A stretch of DNA of 64,000 nucleotides, taken from positions 7,231,001 through 7,295,000 of the forward strand of contig NZ_CP076543.1 of assembly GCF_030440515.1 (NCBI RefSeq), given 5' to 3'. Position 1 is the stretch's first letter. Every line of letters starts with the position of its first letter. This document shows, one piece after another, positions 1 to 8,417 of this stretch. The DNA comes from Streptomyces xanthophaeus. Its GTDB lineage: Bacteria; Actinomycetota; Actinomycetes; Streptomycetales; Streptomycetaceae. The notes under the pieces are model-generated. The model was not told the DNA's origin. It did no database searches and saw only the letters and a program-made list of their open reading frames with translations. A program made the position numbers and the translations under genes.

Positions 1-1
1 C

Positions 2-472
2 GCCGAGGCGGCCGACGCCCATGCCCGCGCCGCCGGGGCCCCGCCCCGCGCCCGCTGGATCGCGGTCTGCGAGGCCGTCCGTACCTGGGCGCTGGAGCAC
101 CCGCACGAGTACGCCCTCATCTACGGTTCCCCGGTTCCCGGCTACAGCGCCCCCATCGACACCGTGGGTCCGGCCTCCCGCGTCGCCAACACGTTCATCG
201 GCATCCTCCGCACCGCGTACGAGGGCCCCGGCCTCGCCCTCCCGCCGCTGCCGCCCGCCCTGCGCCCCGAGGCCGACCGGATGACCGCCGACTTCGCCGT
301 GGGTCTGCCCCCGGCGGTCACCGCCGCTCTGGTCGCCTCCTGGGCCCAGTTGGTCGGGCTGGTGTCCTTCGAACTGTTCGGCCAGTTCAACCGGGTCGTC
401 GAGGACCGTGCCGCCTTCTTCGCGCACGCCGCCGACCAGCTCGCGCACGGGGTCGGACTGCCGGCCGTTTGA
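2..472 (+). CDS. TetR/AcrR family regulator, C-terminal part (5' end outside window)
   Basis: The reading frame enters from the left edge and ends at TGA 470-472, so only the last 156 residues are visible. The DNA-binding helix-turn-helix lies outside. What remains is an all-helical, Ala/Leu-rich ligand-binding half containing the stretch RWIAVCEAVRTWALEHPHEYALIYGSP and the ending LVSFELFGQFNRVVED. These match from memory the WHG-type C-terminal domain of actinobacterial TetR regulators, where the 'ALIYGSPVPGY' type segment is typical. The neighbour and target cannot be inferred because the 5' side is missing. Confidence 0.85.
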   Translation, partial: AEAADAHARAAGAPPRARWIAVCEAVRTWALEHPHEYALIYGSPVPGYSAPIDTVGPASRVANTFIGILRTAYEGPGLALPPLPPALRPEADRMTADFAVGLPPAVTAALVASWAQLVGLVSFELFGQFNRVVEDRAAFFAHAADQLAHGVGLPAV

Positions 473-500
473 CGGGCGGGCGGCGGCGCGGACCGCCGGC

Positions 501-581
501 GGACGCCCGGGAGGGCCGGGACGCCCGGGACGCCCGGGAGGGCCGGGTGGCCCGGGAGGCCCAAGAGGCCCGGGAGGTCGT
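501..581. repeat. 9-bp degenerate tandem repeat, nine units
   Basis: Nine consecutive 9-base units of the pattern GGACGCCCG / GGAGGGCCG / GGAGGCCCA follow the TetR stop codon. In one forward frame they read as a collagen-like Gly-X-Y string, but that frame has no start or ribosome site of its own, so I treat the array as non-coding. Confidence 0.7.
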
Positions 582-674
582 GGTGATCAGCGAGGTCCTG
601 GAGATCCAGGAGATTCACATGATGAGGGGACGGCTCGCTCTTCTGTTCCTCATACGAATGAGGGCGGTTCAGCC

Positions 675-701
675 TTGAACGATGGGCCGCCCGTCTAGTG
701 T
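675..701 (+). promoter_or_regulatory. possible sigma-70-like promoter of the spherulin-like gene
   Basis: TTGAAC at 675-680 and TAGTGT at 696-701 lie 38 bases before the ATG at 739. The 15-base spacer is shorter than the usual 17, so this is only a weak candidate. Confidence 0.3.
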
Positions 702-738
702 TCCTCGGGTCGCCCCCGCCTCCGCCGAAGGAACGTTC

Positions 739-1686
739 ATGCCTCGCGCCGTGAAGGCCTTGTACGCCGCCCTGGTCGCTGCCTTATTGGCAGCATCGGC
801 GCCCGCCATCATCGCCGCGGCACGCGACGCTTCCCAGCAGGCCGCCCCGCCGGCGCCCAACCCGCCCCCCACCCCCCGCACGCCCGGCGTCCGGGGCCTG
901 GAGATCGCCGTCCCCGCGTACGTCTGGGCGAACGACCCCATGCTGACCGACCTCACCGCCACCGCTCCGGCCCCCTCGGTGGTCGTACTGAACCCGGGCA
1001 ACGGCGACTCCCCGTTCGACGGCCCCTGGCGGGCCCGCGCCGACGCACTGCGCACCCGTACCACCTCAACCGGCGAGAAGACCCGGGTGCTCGGCTACGT
1101 CCACACCGACCACGGCAACCGCGACATCGCCGCGGCCAAGGCCTCCGTCGACAACTACCTCAAGACCCCCGACGGCCGCCTCCACGTCGACGGCATCTTC
1201 TTCGACGTCGTCAGCCGCGACTGCGGCCCCGCCAACGCCACCCGCGACTACTACGCCGATCTGCGCCGCTACGTCCAGGACGCCATGGACGCCGCCGACC
1301 CGGCCGCCCCCGACCTCGTCGTCAACAACCCCGGCACCGCCATAGCCGACTGCTACCTGGAGCCGGGCCACCGCACCGCGGACGTCTTCGTCACGTTCGA
1401 GGACACGTACGCCGCGTACACCGGCGCCGGCTGGCTCGGCGGCAACGTCTTCGACCACCTCTCCGGCTACCGCTCCGGCGCCGAACTCGACCCGAGCGGC
1501 ACGGCGTTCTGGCACCTGGTCCACGACGTCCCCGACCCCGGGGCGATGCGCGCCACCCTGCGTACGGCCTTCGACCGCGGCGCGGGCTACGCGTACGCGA
1601 CCAGCGCGATCATGCCCAACCCCTGGAACGCGGGCCCGACATGGAAGTACCGCACCCAGACCACGTACGCGGCCACCCTCGGCTGA
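739..1686 (+). CDS. Secreted spherulin-4-like (spherulation-specific family 4) glycoside-hydrolase-like protein
   Basis: The 315-residue product starts with a signal peptide (MPRAVKALYAALVAALLAAS, Ala cleavage region near residue 27) and a Pro-rich spacer. A domain of the spherulin-4 family follows, with segments such as YVWANDPML, VVLNPGNG, GYVHTDHG and DGIFFDVVSRD. The acidic DGIFFD strand is in the position where related TIM-barrel glycosidases carry catalytic acids (family knowledge). The ATG at 739 is chosen because GAAGGA lies 6 bases upstream; an ATG at 682 has no ribosome site and would put 19 residues before the signal peptide. Codon 16 (784-786) is TTA, the rare leucine codon read by the bldA tRNA, so translation may be tied to development. 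Substrate unknown. Confidence 0.85.
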   Translation: MPRAVKALYAALVAALLAASAPAIIAAARDASQQAAPPAPNPPPTPRTPGVRGLEIAVPAYVWANDPMLTDLTATAPAPSVVVLNPGNGDSPFDGPWRARADALRTRTTSTGEKTRVLGYVHTDHGNRDIAAAKASVDNYLKTPDGRLHVDGIFFDVVSRDCGPANATRDYYADLRRYVQDAMDAADPAAPDLVVNNPGTAIADCYLEPGHRTADVFVTFEDTYAAYTGAGWLGGNVFDHLSGYRSGAELDPSGTAFWHLVHDVPDPGAMRATLRTAFDRGAGYAYATSAIMPNPWNAGPTWKYRTQTTYAATLG

Positions 1687-1704
1687 GGGCCGTCACCGGG
1701 CGAA

Positions 1705-2508
1705 TCAGGGCCGGCCCAGGCCGCCGTCGCTCCGCAGGAGCTGGGCGTTGATCCAGTCCCCCTCGGGGGAGCAGAGGAACGTGACGAGGTTCGCGCAGTC
1801 CTGCGGCACACCGAGGCGTCCCAGGGGAGTCGAACGGATCAGGTCCGCCTTCTGCTCCTCGCCCATCCACCCGGTGTCGGTCGGACCGGGATCGATCGCG
1901 TTGCAGGTCACTCCCAGGTGGGCGAACTCGTGGGCGGCGGCCGTCGTGATCCGGTCCAGCGCGCCCTTGCTCGCTCCGTACGGCAGGTTGCCGGCGGTGT
2001 GGTCGCTGGTCAGGCTGACGATCCGTCCGCTGCCGTGCCGCCCGCGGAACCGCAGCCCGTACTCCCGGATCAGCAGCCAGGTGGCCCGCGCATTGACCGC
2101 GAAGTGCAGGTCGAAGCTCTCCACCGTGGTGTCCAGCAGGCCCGAATCGACCGACTCGCAATGGCAGAGCACCAGCGCGGTGACGTTCCCCAGCGCCTCC
2201 TCGACGCTGTCGAAGAGCTGCACCGGCACGGCCGGGTCGCTCAGGTCCGCCTCGACCGCGTACGTTCTCGCCCCCAAGGACGTCACCTCGGTCCGCAGCT
2301 CCTCGGGCGCGCCCGACTCCATGCCCCACCGCATCCGTGCGTCGTACGGGGTCCAGTAGGTGAAGGCCACGTCCCACCCGGCCCGGGCCAGGTCCAGCAC
2401 GACGGACGACGCGATCCCCGCCGAACGTCCCGCCCCCGTGACCAAGGCGAGCGGGCGCCCCGCCTCGTCCGTGCCCTGCCGACTTCCCGCGCGCGTCTCA
2501 CCGCTCAT
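1705..2508 (-). CDS. SDR family NAD(P)-dependent oxidoreductase
   Basis: This is a 267-residue classical short-chain dehydrogenase/reductase. It has the N-terminal cofactor motif TGAGRSAGIAS, an acidic residue in VEADLSD, the catalytic serine strand RIVSLTSD, the YGASKGALDR motif (Tyr and Lys of the active site) and the DPGPTDTGWM loop. The C-terminal SDGG ending resembles 3-oxoacyl-ACP-reductase-type SDRs. The start at 2508 is chosen because AGGA sits eight bases before that ATG; ATGs at 2517 and 2544 are alternatives. It is convergent with the spherulin-like gene, 18 bp apart. The substrate cannot be told from sequence. Confidence 0.9.
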   Translation of the reverse strand: MSGETRAGSRQGTDEAGRPLALVTGAGRSAGIASSVVLDLARAGWDVAFTYWTPYDARMRWGMESGAPEELRTEVTSLGARTYAVEADLSDPAVPVQLFDSVEEALGNVTALVLCHCESVDSGLLDTTVESFDLHFAVNARATWLLIREYGLRFRGRHGSGRIVSLTSDHTAGNLPYGASKGALDRITTAAAHEFAHLGVTCNAIDPGPTDTGWMGEEQKADLIRSTPLGRLGVPQDCANLVTFLCSPEGDWINAQLLRSDGGLGRP

Positions 2509-2565
2509 GCCCGTCATCCTGGCGGGCCGCCCCGGACACGGCACCCGGATTTCGCGGGTGCCGTG

Positions 2566-3066
2566 TCAGCGGTAGTCGTCGGGGTGGCCCTGCATCCAGG
2601 TGTTGATCCGGTCGCGGGTCTCGATCAGCAGCGCCTTGTGCTTCTCCAGGTTCGCCGTGCTCCCGTTGCCGCCGAGTTCCGCGTCGAGCTTCGCGATCAG
2701 GGCGATCGGCTCGGGGAAGTGGCCGGGGCCCTTCGGGTCGGCCTTCATCGCACGGTCCATGCGGTGGAGTTCGTCGTCGAGCCGGCCGAGCACGTACGCG
2801 CAGTTGCCCGGAACGCACGAATCGTCGAGCGTCGCCTGGAGTCTTGCGAAGGCGTCCCGGACCTTGTCGGGCCGGTTCTCGGGGGGTGTCGGCTCCCCGG
2901 TCGGCGCGGGCCCCGACGGGCTCGGATCCGACGGCCCCAGCGCGCCCCCGTCCGGAGGCGCGGACACGGCGGGCGGCGCGGCCGGCGCCAGGTCGCAGGA
3001 GACCGTGAACCCCGCCAGTGCCACCGCGAGAAGCGCCGCACCGGCCGCCGTCGAACCCCACCGCAT
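2566..3066 (-). CDS. Putative secreted lipoprotein of unknown function
   Basis: The 166-residue product has an N-terminal hydrophobic segment ending in FTVSC, a lipobox-like site for lipid attachment although the residue before TVSC is not ideal. About 50 residues of Pro/Ala/Ser-rich spacer follow. The C-terminal half is helical and charged (DKVRDAFARLQATLDD, LDDELHRMDRAMKAD, KALLIETRDRINTWMQ) with a CVPGNC cysteine pair. The start at 3066 is supported by GGGGG seven bases upstream; a further-upstream ATG at 3111 has no such support. No named family recognised. Confidence 0.75.
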   Translation of the reverse strand: MRWGSTAAGAALLAVALAGFTVSCDLAPAAPPAVSAPPDGGALGPSDPSPSGPAPTGEPTPPENRPDKVRDAFARLQATLDDSCVPGNCAYVLGRLDDELHRMDRAMKADPKGPGHFPEPIALIAKLDAELGGNGSTANLEKHKALLIETRDRINTWMQGHPDDYR

Positions 3067-3127
3067 CGCATACCCCCGTGATCGTCGAAGGCCCGACCCT
3101 ACCGACGCCACCTCGCCGTGCCCAGGG

Positions 3128-3379
3128 TCAGCGCCCGTCGTTCTCCGGACGGCGGGCGAATCCGAGCAGCACGTGGGTGACCCGGAGCAGGAACACGGCC
3201 GCCGCCAGGATCACGCCCGCCACGGCCAGGGTGCGGCGCGTCGACGGGGCGAGGGAGAACGCGAACGCGGGCCCGTACACCGCGCCGAAGGCGAGGGCGG
3301 CCGCGAAGCAGGCACTGACGAAGGCGTAGCCGATCTCGATGGTGATCGCGTCCCGGTCCGCCTGCGTGCGTCGCTCCAT
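3128..3379 (-). CDS. Small two-helix membrane protein (DUF6332-like)
   Basis: The 83-residue product opens with a charged stretch (MERRTQADRDAITIEIGYA), followed by two hydrophobic segments at about residues 16-38 and 46-68 and a basic tail. The 'RRTQADRDAITIEIGYA' opening matches my memory of the Streptomyces DUF6332 family. The ATG at 3379 fits the family start; one 33 bases upstream is possible. Function unknown. Confidence 0.75.
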   Translation of the reverse strand: MERRTQADRDAITIEIGYAFVSACFAAALAFGAVYGPAFAFSLAPSTRRTLAVAGVILAAAVFLLRVTHVLLGFARRPENDGR

Positions 3380-3445
3380 GCATGGAGTGTCACAGCGCGC
3401 ACTGCCCGTCACAAGCCCCCCGCGCCGCGGCCGGCGCCGGCCGGG

Positions 3446-4189
3446 TCAGATTCCGGCCGTGTCCGTCCACAGCCGGGCCAGTGCCAGGTCGCCCGTCACC
3501 CCCGGACCCGCCAGCGGGGTCCGGTTCCAGAGGGCCTCGTACAGCCATGCCGCCTCGCCGGTCAGTTCGCAGTCGGCCGCCTCACCCGTGTCGCCCGGCA
3601 CCGTACGGGCCGGCTCCGCCGACAGGTGTACGGTCCACACCGCGGCCGTGTCGGCGGCCCGCACCCGCACCACCTTGGGCTCTGCGGTCCGCACCCGGCT
3701 GCGCGGCCGGGCGTGGAAGCCGGTCAGCAGCTCGTCCACCCCGTCCTCCGCGAACTCCGGCTCCACCGCGGAGAAGACCACGCCGAGCGCGGCCTCCGCG
3801 TCCATCCGGTGCACGGTGGTCTCGTGCGCCTGCCGCCGGGCCCAGAACGCCACCGGCGAGGGCGGGGCGGTCGGCAGGAAGGTCCAGCACTGCACATCGG
3901 CCGGTGCCTCGTTCAGGGTCCGCACCAGGTCCGCGTGGCCTTCCCGGAACCAGGCCAGCAGCTCGCCGCCGACCAGCTCCGGCGCGTCCGGGAAGCCCAC
4001 CGGCTCCAGCCGCCGCTCCGCGACGTACGCGGTGGCCCAGCGGTGCACCGAGCCGGTGTGCCGCAGCAGATCGGTGACGCGCCACCCCGGGCAGGTGGGG
4101 ACCGCGGATTCCGTACCGGCGCGTTCGGCCACCTCGGCGAGCAGCTCGCCTTCGCGGGCGAGGGTCTTCACATGTTCGGTGATCTCCAT
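3446..4189 (-). CDS. Mycothiol-dependent maleylpyruvate-isomerase-like (DinB superfamily) protein
   Basis: The 247-residue protein has the N-terminal four-helix MDMPI layout. TCPGWRVTDLLRHTGSVHRW lies at about residues 32-52 and RRQAHETTVHRMDAE at about 125-139. The histidines in these two segments match the metal ligands of the family. The C-terminal half is the small SCP2-like domain usual in actinobacterial members. These enzymes use mycothiol or act as thiol-dependent transferases; the actual reaction is unknown. It is divergent from the AlkB-like gene with only 30 bp between starts, so the two share a control region. Confidence 0.88.
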   Translation of the reverse strand: MEITEHVKTLAREGELLAEVAERAGTESAVPTCPGWRVTDLLRHTGSVHRWATAYVAERRLEPVGFPDAPELVGGELLAWFREGHADLVRTLNEAPADVQCWTFLPTAPPSPVAFWARRQAHETTVHRMDAEAALGVVFSAVEPEFAEDGVDELLTGFHARPRSRVRTAEPKVVRVRAADTAAVWTVHLSAEPARTVPGDTGEAADCELTGEAAWLYEALWNRTPLAGPGVTGDLALARLWTDTAGI

Positions 4190-4219
4190 ACCGTGAGTCC
4201 TATCAGCCCGCCCGCGACA

Positions 4220-4900
4220 ATGGACACCATGGACGGGGAACTCTTCCCGCGCGAGCGGACCGTGATCGCCCCCGGCGCCGTGCACGTGCCGGACTGGCTC
4301 GGGGCGGGGCGCCAGGGCGAGTTGCTGGCGGCCTGCCGCGCGTGGGCCCGGCCGCCCGCCGGCCTGCGCACCGTACGCACCCCGGGCGGCGGGGTGATGA
4401 CCGCCCGCCAGGTGTGCCTCGGCCTGCACTGGTACCCGTACGGGTACGCGCGCACCGCCGTCGACGGCGACGGGGCACCCGTCAAGCCGATGCCGCCATG
4501 GCTCGCCGAGCTGGGGCGGGAAGCGGTGACCGCGGCGTACGGGGACCCGCCGGAGCCCGGGCCCGGGCTCGAGCCGGGACCGGCTTACGACATCGCGCTG
4601 ATCAACTTCTACGCCGGCGACTCCCGCATGGGCATGCACCGCGACGCCGAGGAGCGGTCCACCGCGCCGGTGGTCTCGCTCAGCCTCGGCGACACCTGCG
4701 TCTTCCGCTTCGGGAACACCGCCTCGCGCGGGCGCCCGTACCGGGACGTCGAGCTGCGCAGCGGGGATCTCTTCGTCTTCGGGGAGGCGAGCCGGCTGGC
4801 CTATCACGGGGTGCCGAAGGTCCTGCCGGGCACGGGCCCGCGGGAGCTCGGGCTGACCGGGCGGCTGAACATCACACTCCGGGTCGGCGGGCTGGGCTGA
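4220..4900 (+). CDS. alkB: AlkB-family Fe(II)/2-oxoglutarate-dependent dioxygenase
   Basis: The 226-residue protein carries the full AlkB signature. MHRDAE at about residue 140 supplies the His and Asp of the iron triad, AYHGV at about 196 supplies the third His, and GRLNITLR near the C-terminus supplies the arginines that hold 2-oxoglutarate. NFY in ALINFYAGDSRMG is also typical. The role by family is oxidative demethylation of alkylated bases in DNA or RNA. Starts at 4220 and 4229 are both possible; neither has a clear ribosome site. Confidence 0.92.
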   Translation: MDTMDGELFPRERTVIAPGAVHVPDWLGAGRQGELLAACRAWARPPAGLRTVRTPGGGVMTARQVCLGLHWYPYGYARTAVDGDGAPVKPMPPWLAELGREAVTAAYGDPPEPGPGLEPGPAYDIALINFYAGDSRMGMHRDAEERSTAPVVSLSLGDTCVFRFGNTASRGRPYRDVELRSGDLFVFGEASRLAYHGVPKVLPGTGPRELGLTGRLNITLRVGGLG

Positions 4901-4943
4901 GCGGCGGCACCCGGCGCCCTCCGATCATGCGAGGATCGTTGCC

Positions 4944-6212
4944 ATGAACGGCAACGGGGCCCCGCCGCGGGTGGGGGATGTGACCACGTCATCCGCGTCC
5001 GGTGCGGCTGCGCGGACCAGGCTGGAACGGGGTCGCGGCGCGCTCGGGCCGGCGCTGGAGCTCGTCCACACCGGCCGTGCCCCGACCCGCGCCGTGCTGA
5101 CGGCCGAACTCGGGGTCACCCGTGCCACCGCCGGAGCGGTCGCCGCCGAGCTGGAGGCCCTCGGGCTGATCCGCGTCGATTCCCGCCCCGGCGGAGCCGG
5201 AGGGACCGGCGGAGCCCAGGGCCGCCCCTCGCACCGGCTCTCGGTGGCCGAGGACGGCCCGGTGGCGCTGGCCGCCCAGGTGCACTCGGACGGCTTCCGT
5301 GCCGCCCTGGTCGGCCTCGGCGGCCGCATCGTGGCCACCGCCCCCGGCAAGGTCACCGTCTCCGCCGATCCGGCGCAGGTGCTCGGCGCGGTCGTGGAGG
5401 CGGGCGCGGAGCTGCTCGCGCAGAGCGGCCGCCGCTGCGTCGGCGCGGGTCTCGCGGTCCCCTCGGCGGTGGCGGAGCCGGACGGTACGGCGCTGAACCC
5501 GCTGCACCTGGCCTGGCCGGCCGGCTCTCCCGTACGGGCCATCTTCGCGGAGTGCGTGAAGGCGGCCGGGATCGACGGCCCGGCCCTGACCGGCAACGAC
5601 GTCAACCTCGCGGCCCTGGCCGAGCACCGGCACGGTGCGGGGAGAAGCGCCCAGCACCTGCTGTGCGTGGCCACCGGGCACCGCGGGGTCGGAGGGGCGC
5701 TGGTGCTGGACGGCCGCCTGCACAGCGGGAGTTCGGGCCTGGCCCTGGAGGTCGGCCACCTCACCGTGAACCCCGAAGGGCGGGCCTGCCACTGCGGCAG
5801 CCGCGGCTGCCTGGACGTGGAGGCGGACCCGCTGGCCTTCCTCACCGCGGCGGGCCGCAGCCCGGGCCCCGAGGTGTCGCTGCTCCAGCAGGCCCGCGAC
5901 CTGCTGCGCGACGAGCCCGCGGAACCGGCGGTACGGGCGGCCACGGAGGAGCTGATCGACCGGCTCGGGCTCGGCCTCGCGGGCCTGGTGAACATCCTCA
6001 ACCCGGACCGGATCATCCTGGGCGGGCTGCACCGGGAGCTGCTGCACGCCGACCCGGAGCGGCTGCGCGCGGTGGTCGCGGACCGCAGCCTGTGGGGGCG
6101 CAGCGGCGGGGTGCCGATCCTGCCGTGCACCCTGGACCACAACAGCCTGGTCGGCGCGGCGGAGCTGGCGTGGCAGCCGGTGCTCGACGACCCGCTGGGA
6201 GCCCTGGCCTGA
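4944..6212 (+). CDS. ROK family transcriptional regulator
   Basis: The 422-residue protein has an N-terminal winged helix (LTAELGVTRATAGAVAAELEALGLI, about residues 50-75) and a ROK sugar-kinase-like body. CHCGSRGCLDVE at about residue 282 is the ROK zinc motif, and GNDVNLAALAE carries the conserved Asn-Asp. A glycine-rich loop present in true kinases is not obvious, so a regulator is more likely than an active kinase. Such proteins usually repress sugar-uptake genes, but no sugar transporter is adjacent here. Confidence 0.92.
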   Translation: MNGNGAPPRVGDVTTSSASGAAARTRLERGRGALGPALELVHTGRAPTRAVLTAELGVTRATAGAVAAELEALGLIRVDSRPGGAGGTGGAQGRPSHRLSVAEDGPVALAAQVHSDGFRAALVGLGGRIVATAPGKVTVSADPAQVLGAVVEAGAELLAQSGRRCVGAGLAVPSAVAEPDGTALNPLHLAWPAGSPVRAIFAECVKAAGIDGPALTGNDVNLAALAEHRHGAGRSAQHLLCVATGHRGVGGALVLDGRLHSGSSGLALEVGHLTVNPEGRACHCGSRGCLDVEADPLAFLTAAGRSPGPEVSLLQQARDLLRDEPAEPAVRAATEELIDRLGLGLAGLVNILNPDRIILGGLHRELLHADPERLRAVVADRSLWGRSGGVPILPCTLDHNSLVGAAELAWQPVLDDPLGALA

Positions 6213-6223
6213 ACGGCGTCCGG

Positions 6224-6372
6224 CCGGGTCAGGCCGGATCGGGCCGGATCAGGCCGGGTCAGGCCGATCTTGCCGGGCCAGGTCGGCCAGGTCGGCCCCG
6301 GCCGTCCCCGCGGATCGGGCCGGGCCCCGCGGATCGGGCCGGGCCCCGCGGATCGGGCCGGGCCCCGGGGAC
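6224..6372. repeat. GC-rich repeat block with three exact 19-bp units
   Basis: Between the ROK gene and the convergent ATPase gene lie short GGTCAGGCCGG-type repeats (6224-6275). Three exact head-to-tail copies of a 19-base unit beginning CCCCGCGGATC follow, at 6306-6324, 6325-6343 and 6344-6362, with a degenerate fourth after them. No ORF of its own. Confidence 0.8.
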
Positions 6373-6384
6373 CGGGGCGGTCCG

Positions 6385-6933
6385 TCACCCGGGCCGGGCG
6401 CCGACCGGCGAGGCCACCGGCAGGCCTGTCGCGACGGCCGCCGGATCGACGGCCAGGAGCACCGCGCGCGCGGGTTCCCGTACGGGCGTGGCCTTGAGGG
6501 GAGCCGGCCGTACCGGCGTCGCCCTGGCCGGGGCCGCGGTGAGCGAGAACCACACCGCCTTTCCGGGGCCGTCGGGCCGCTCGCGCGCCCCCCAGGCCTC
6601 GCTGAGCGCCTCCACCAGGGCGAGCCCGCGTCCGCAGGTCTCCAGCGCCTCCGCCCGCGTCCGGTGGACGACCGGCAGCCGCGGATCGCTGTCGATGACC
6701 GAGACCGTCAGCCGCCCGAGCCGGAGTTCGATCTCCACGGTGCAGGTCTTGTCCGGCTGCGCATGGCGGTGGACGTTGCTCAGCAGCTCCGTCACGCCGA
6801 GCGCAGCCCGGTCTATGAGCGGGTCGAGCTCCCAGTGGCGCAGTTGTGCAGAAACGATTCTGCGGATTTGGCCGATCCGCGACGGCAAGGCCTGCAGTTC
6901 GACGACGCAGTGCCTGCGGGAATGAGTGATCAC
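6385..6933 (-). CDS. Anti-sigma-factor-type ATP-binding protein (HATPase_c, RsbW/SpoIIAB-like)
   Basis: The 182-residue protein has a single GHKL ATPase fold. The N-box is [10 protein letters not shown] (about residues 49-58), followed by [11 protein letters not shown] and the glycine loop [16 protein letters not shown]. No sensor domain is attached. The C-terminal 50 residues are a low-complexity Ala/Pro/Val tail. Streptomyces encode many such lone ATPases, which bind or phosphorylate sigma factors or anti-anti-sigma factors; no partner is adjacent. GTG start at 6933. Divergent from the PLP-enzyme gene across 199 bp. Confidence 0.88.
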   Translation of the reverse strand: MITHSRRHCVVELQALPSRIGQIRRIVSAQLRHWELDPLIDRAALGVTELLSNVHRHAQPDKTCTVEIELRLGRLTVSVIDSDPRLPVVHRTRAEALETCGRGLALVEALSEAWGARERPDGPGKAVWFSLTAAPARATPVRPAPLKATPVREPARAVLLAVDPAAVATGLPVASPVGARPG

Positions 6934-7132
6934 GGCTGCGACTCCCCGACATGAGTGTTACGGGTGCTGCACCCTCGGTAATGCTCCACCAGGGTCACCC
7001 ACGGTGCCGCACAGTGCAACCGAACGCGATCGAAAGGGATTCGCATGGATCCCCAAAGCGAACGTTTGTGCAGGTGGGAGGGGTACATTGCGAAGAAGGG
7101 GGGCGAAGTTCACCCACGAAGGAGCGCGGCAC
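6934..7132. promoter_or_regulatory. Divergent intergenic region
   Basis: This region lies between the starts of the ATPase (minus) and the PLP enzyme (plus), so it must hold both promoters. It is visibly less GC-rich around 7040-7090. I could not place convincing -35/-10 pairs. GAAGGAG at 7117-7123 is the ribosome site of the plus gene, eight bases before its ATG. Confidence 0.4.
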
Positions 7133-8278
7133 ATGAGCACCACCAGAACCACCGGTACCACCGGTACGACTGCCACGACCGTCGACGTCGATCGCAGCGA
7201 CGCGGACTACCGGGCCTGGCTGAAGGAGGCCGTCCGCAAGGTCCAGGCCGACGCCAACCGCTCCGCCGACACCCACTTGCTGCGCTTCCCGCTCCCCGAG
7301 GCGTGGGGCATCGACCTCTACCTCAAGGACGAGTCCACCCACCCCACGGGCTCCCTCAAGCACCGCCTCGCGCGCTCGCTGTTCCTCTACGCGCTCTGCA
7401 ACGGCTGGGTCCGCCCCGGCCGCCCGGTCATCGAGGCCTCGTCCGGCTCCACCGCCGTCTCCGAGGCGTACTTCGCCAAGCTGATCGGTGTGCCCTTCAT
7501 CGCCGTCATGCCGCGCACGACCAGCCCGGAGAAATGCCGCCTCATCGAATTCCACGGCGGCGCATGCCACTTCGTGGACGACCCGATGAAGATGTACGAG
7601 GAGTCGGCCGAGCTCGCGGCCCGGACGGGCGGCCACTACATGGACCAGTTCACGTACGCGGAGCGGGCCACCGACTGGCGCGGCAACAACAACATCGCCG
7701 AATCGATGTACCAGCAGCTGCGCCTGGAGCGGTACCCCGAGCCCGCCTGGATCGTGGCGACCGCCGGCACCGGCGGCACCTCGGCGACCATCGCGCGCTA
7801 CGTGCACTACATGCAGCACGACACCCGCATCTGCGTCCCGGACCCGGAGAACTCCTGTTTCTTCGACGGCTGGACCAACAACGACCCGGACGCGAGCAGC
7901 GATTGCGGCTCGCGCATCGAGGGCATCGGCCGGCCGCGCATGGAGCCGAGCTTCGTGCCCGGGGCCATCGACCGGATGATGAAGGTCCCGGACGCGGCGA
8001 GTGTCGCCGCCTGCCGCGCGCTGGAGACGGCCATAGGGCGCAAGGCGGGCGGCTCGACCGGTACCGGCCTGTGGAGCGCCCTGAAGATCATCTCGGAGAT
8101 GGTGGCCGAGGGCCGCACGGGCAGCGTCGTCACCCTGCTGTGCGACCCGGGCGACCGCTACCTGGACAAGTACTACTCCGACGAGTGGCTGGCGGCGCAG
8201 CGGCTCGACATCGCCCCGTACGCGAAGACCATCGACACTCTGCTGACCACCGGGGTCTGGCGCGAACCCGCCGCCTGA
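7133..8278 (+). CDS. PLP-dependent cysteine synthase family protein, probable L-cysteine desulfhydrase (Cds1-like)
   Basis: The 381-residue fold-type II PLP enzyme has the cofactor lysine in [11 protein letters not shown] (about residue 77). It has the [19 protein letters not shown] substrate loop and the phosphate-binding [15 protein letters not shown]. The insertions [11 protein letters not shown] and SRIEGIGRP, and the ending [15 protein letters not shown], fit my memory of the actinobacterial Cds1 group (mycobacterial Rv3684 type). That group degrades L-cysteine to pyruvate, ammonia and sulfide. A strong GAAGGAG site sets the ATG at 7133. A hairpin follows the stop codon. Cysteine synthase activity cannot be excluded. 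Confidence 0.88.
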   Translation: MSTTRTTGTTGTTATTVDVDRSDADYRAWLKEAVRKVQADANRSADTHLLRFPLPEAWGIDLYLKDESTHPTGSLKHRLARSLFLYALCNGWVRPGRPVIEASSGSTAVSEAYFAKLIGVPFIAVMPRTTSPEKCRLIEFHGGACHFVDDPMKMYEESAELAARTGGHYMDQFTYAERATDWRGNNNIAESMYQQLRLERYPEPAWIVATAGTGGTSATIARYVHYMQHDTRICVPDPENSCFFDGWTNNDPDASSDCGSRIEGIGRPRMEPSFVPGAIDRMMKVPDAASVAACRALETAIGRKAGGSTGTGLWSALKIISEMVAEGRTGSVVTLLCDPGDRYLDKYYSDEWLAAQRLDIAPYAKTIDTLLTTGVWREPAA

Positions 8279-8309
8279 CTCCCCTGCGGGATGTCTTGTC
8301 CCGGGGGAG
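8279..8309 (+). terminator. Hairpin after the PLP-enzyme gene
   Basis: CTCCCC (8279-8284) pairs with GGGGAG (8304-8309) and CGGGA with TCCCG inside, around a TGTCTTG loop. It begins directly after the stop codon. There is no T-run, as is common in Streptomyces. Confidence 0.6.
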
Positions 8310-8417
8310 CGGCGATGCGGCGCCGCCGTGACGGGCCCGTGACGAAAACGCCCTGGTGGCACCGGGGTTGCCTGGCTACGCTCAGCGGACTCAGAACACG
8401 TGTGGCCGGGGGGAAGC

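Noticed and set aside
408..698. Collagen-like Gly-X-Y frame after the TetR gene
   Set aside because: It starts inside the TetR gene without a ribosome site. The pattern is explained by the 9-bp tandem repeat.
2600..4900. 766-codon plus frame ending in the AlkB-like enzyme
   Set aside because: Only the last 227 codons match the dioxygenase. The upstream part is antisense to the lipoprotein, membrane and MDMPI genes.
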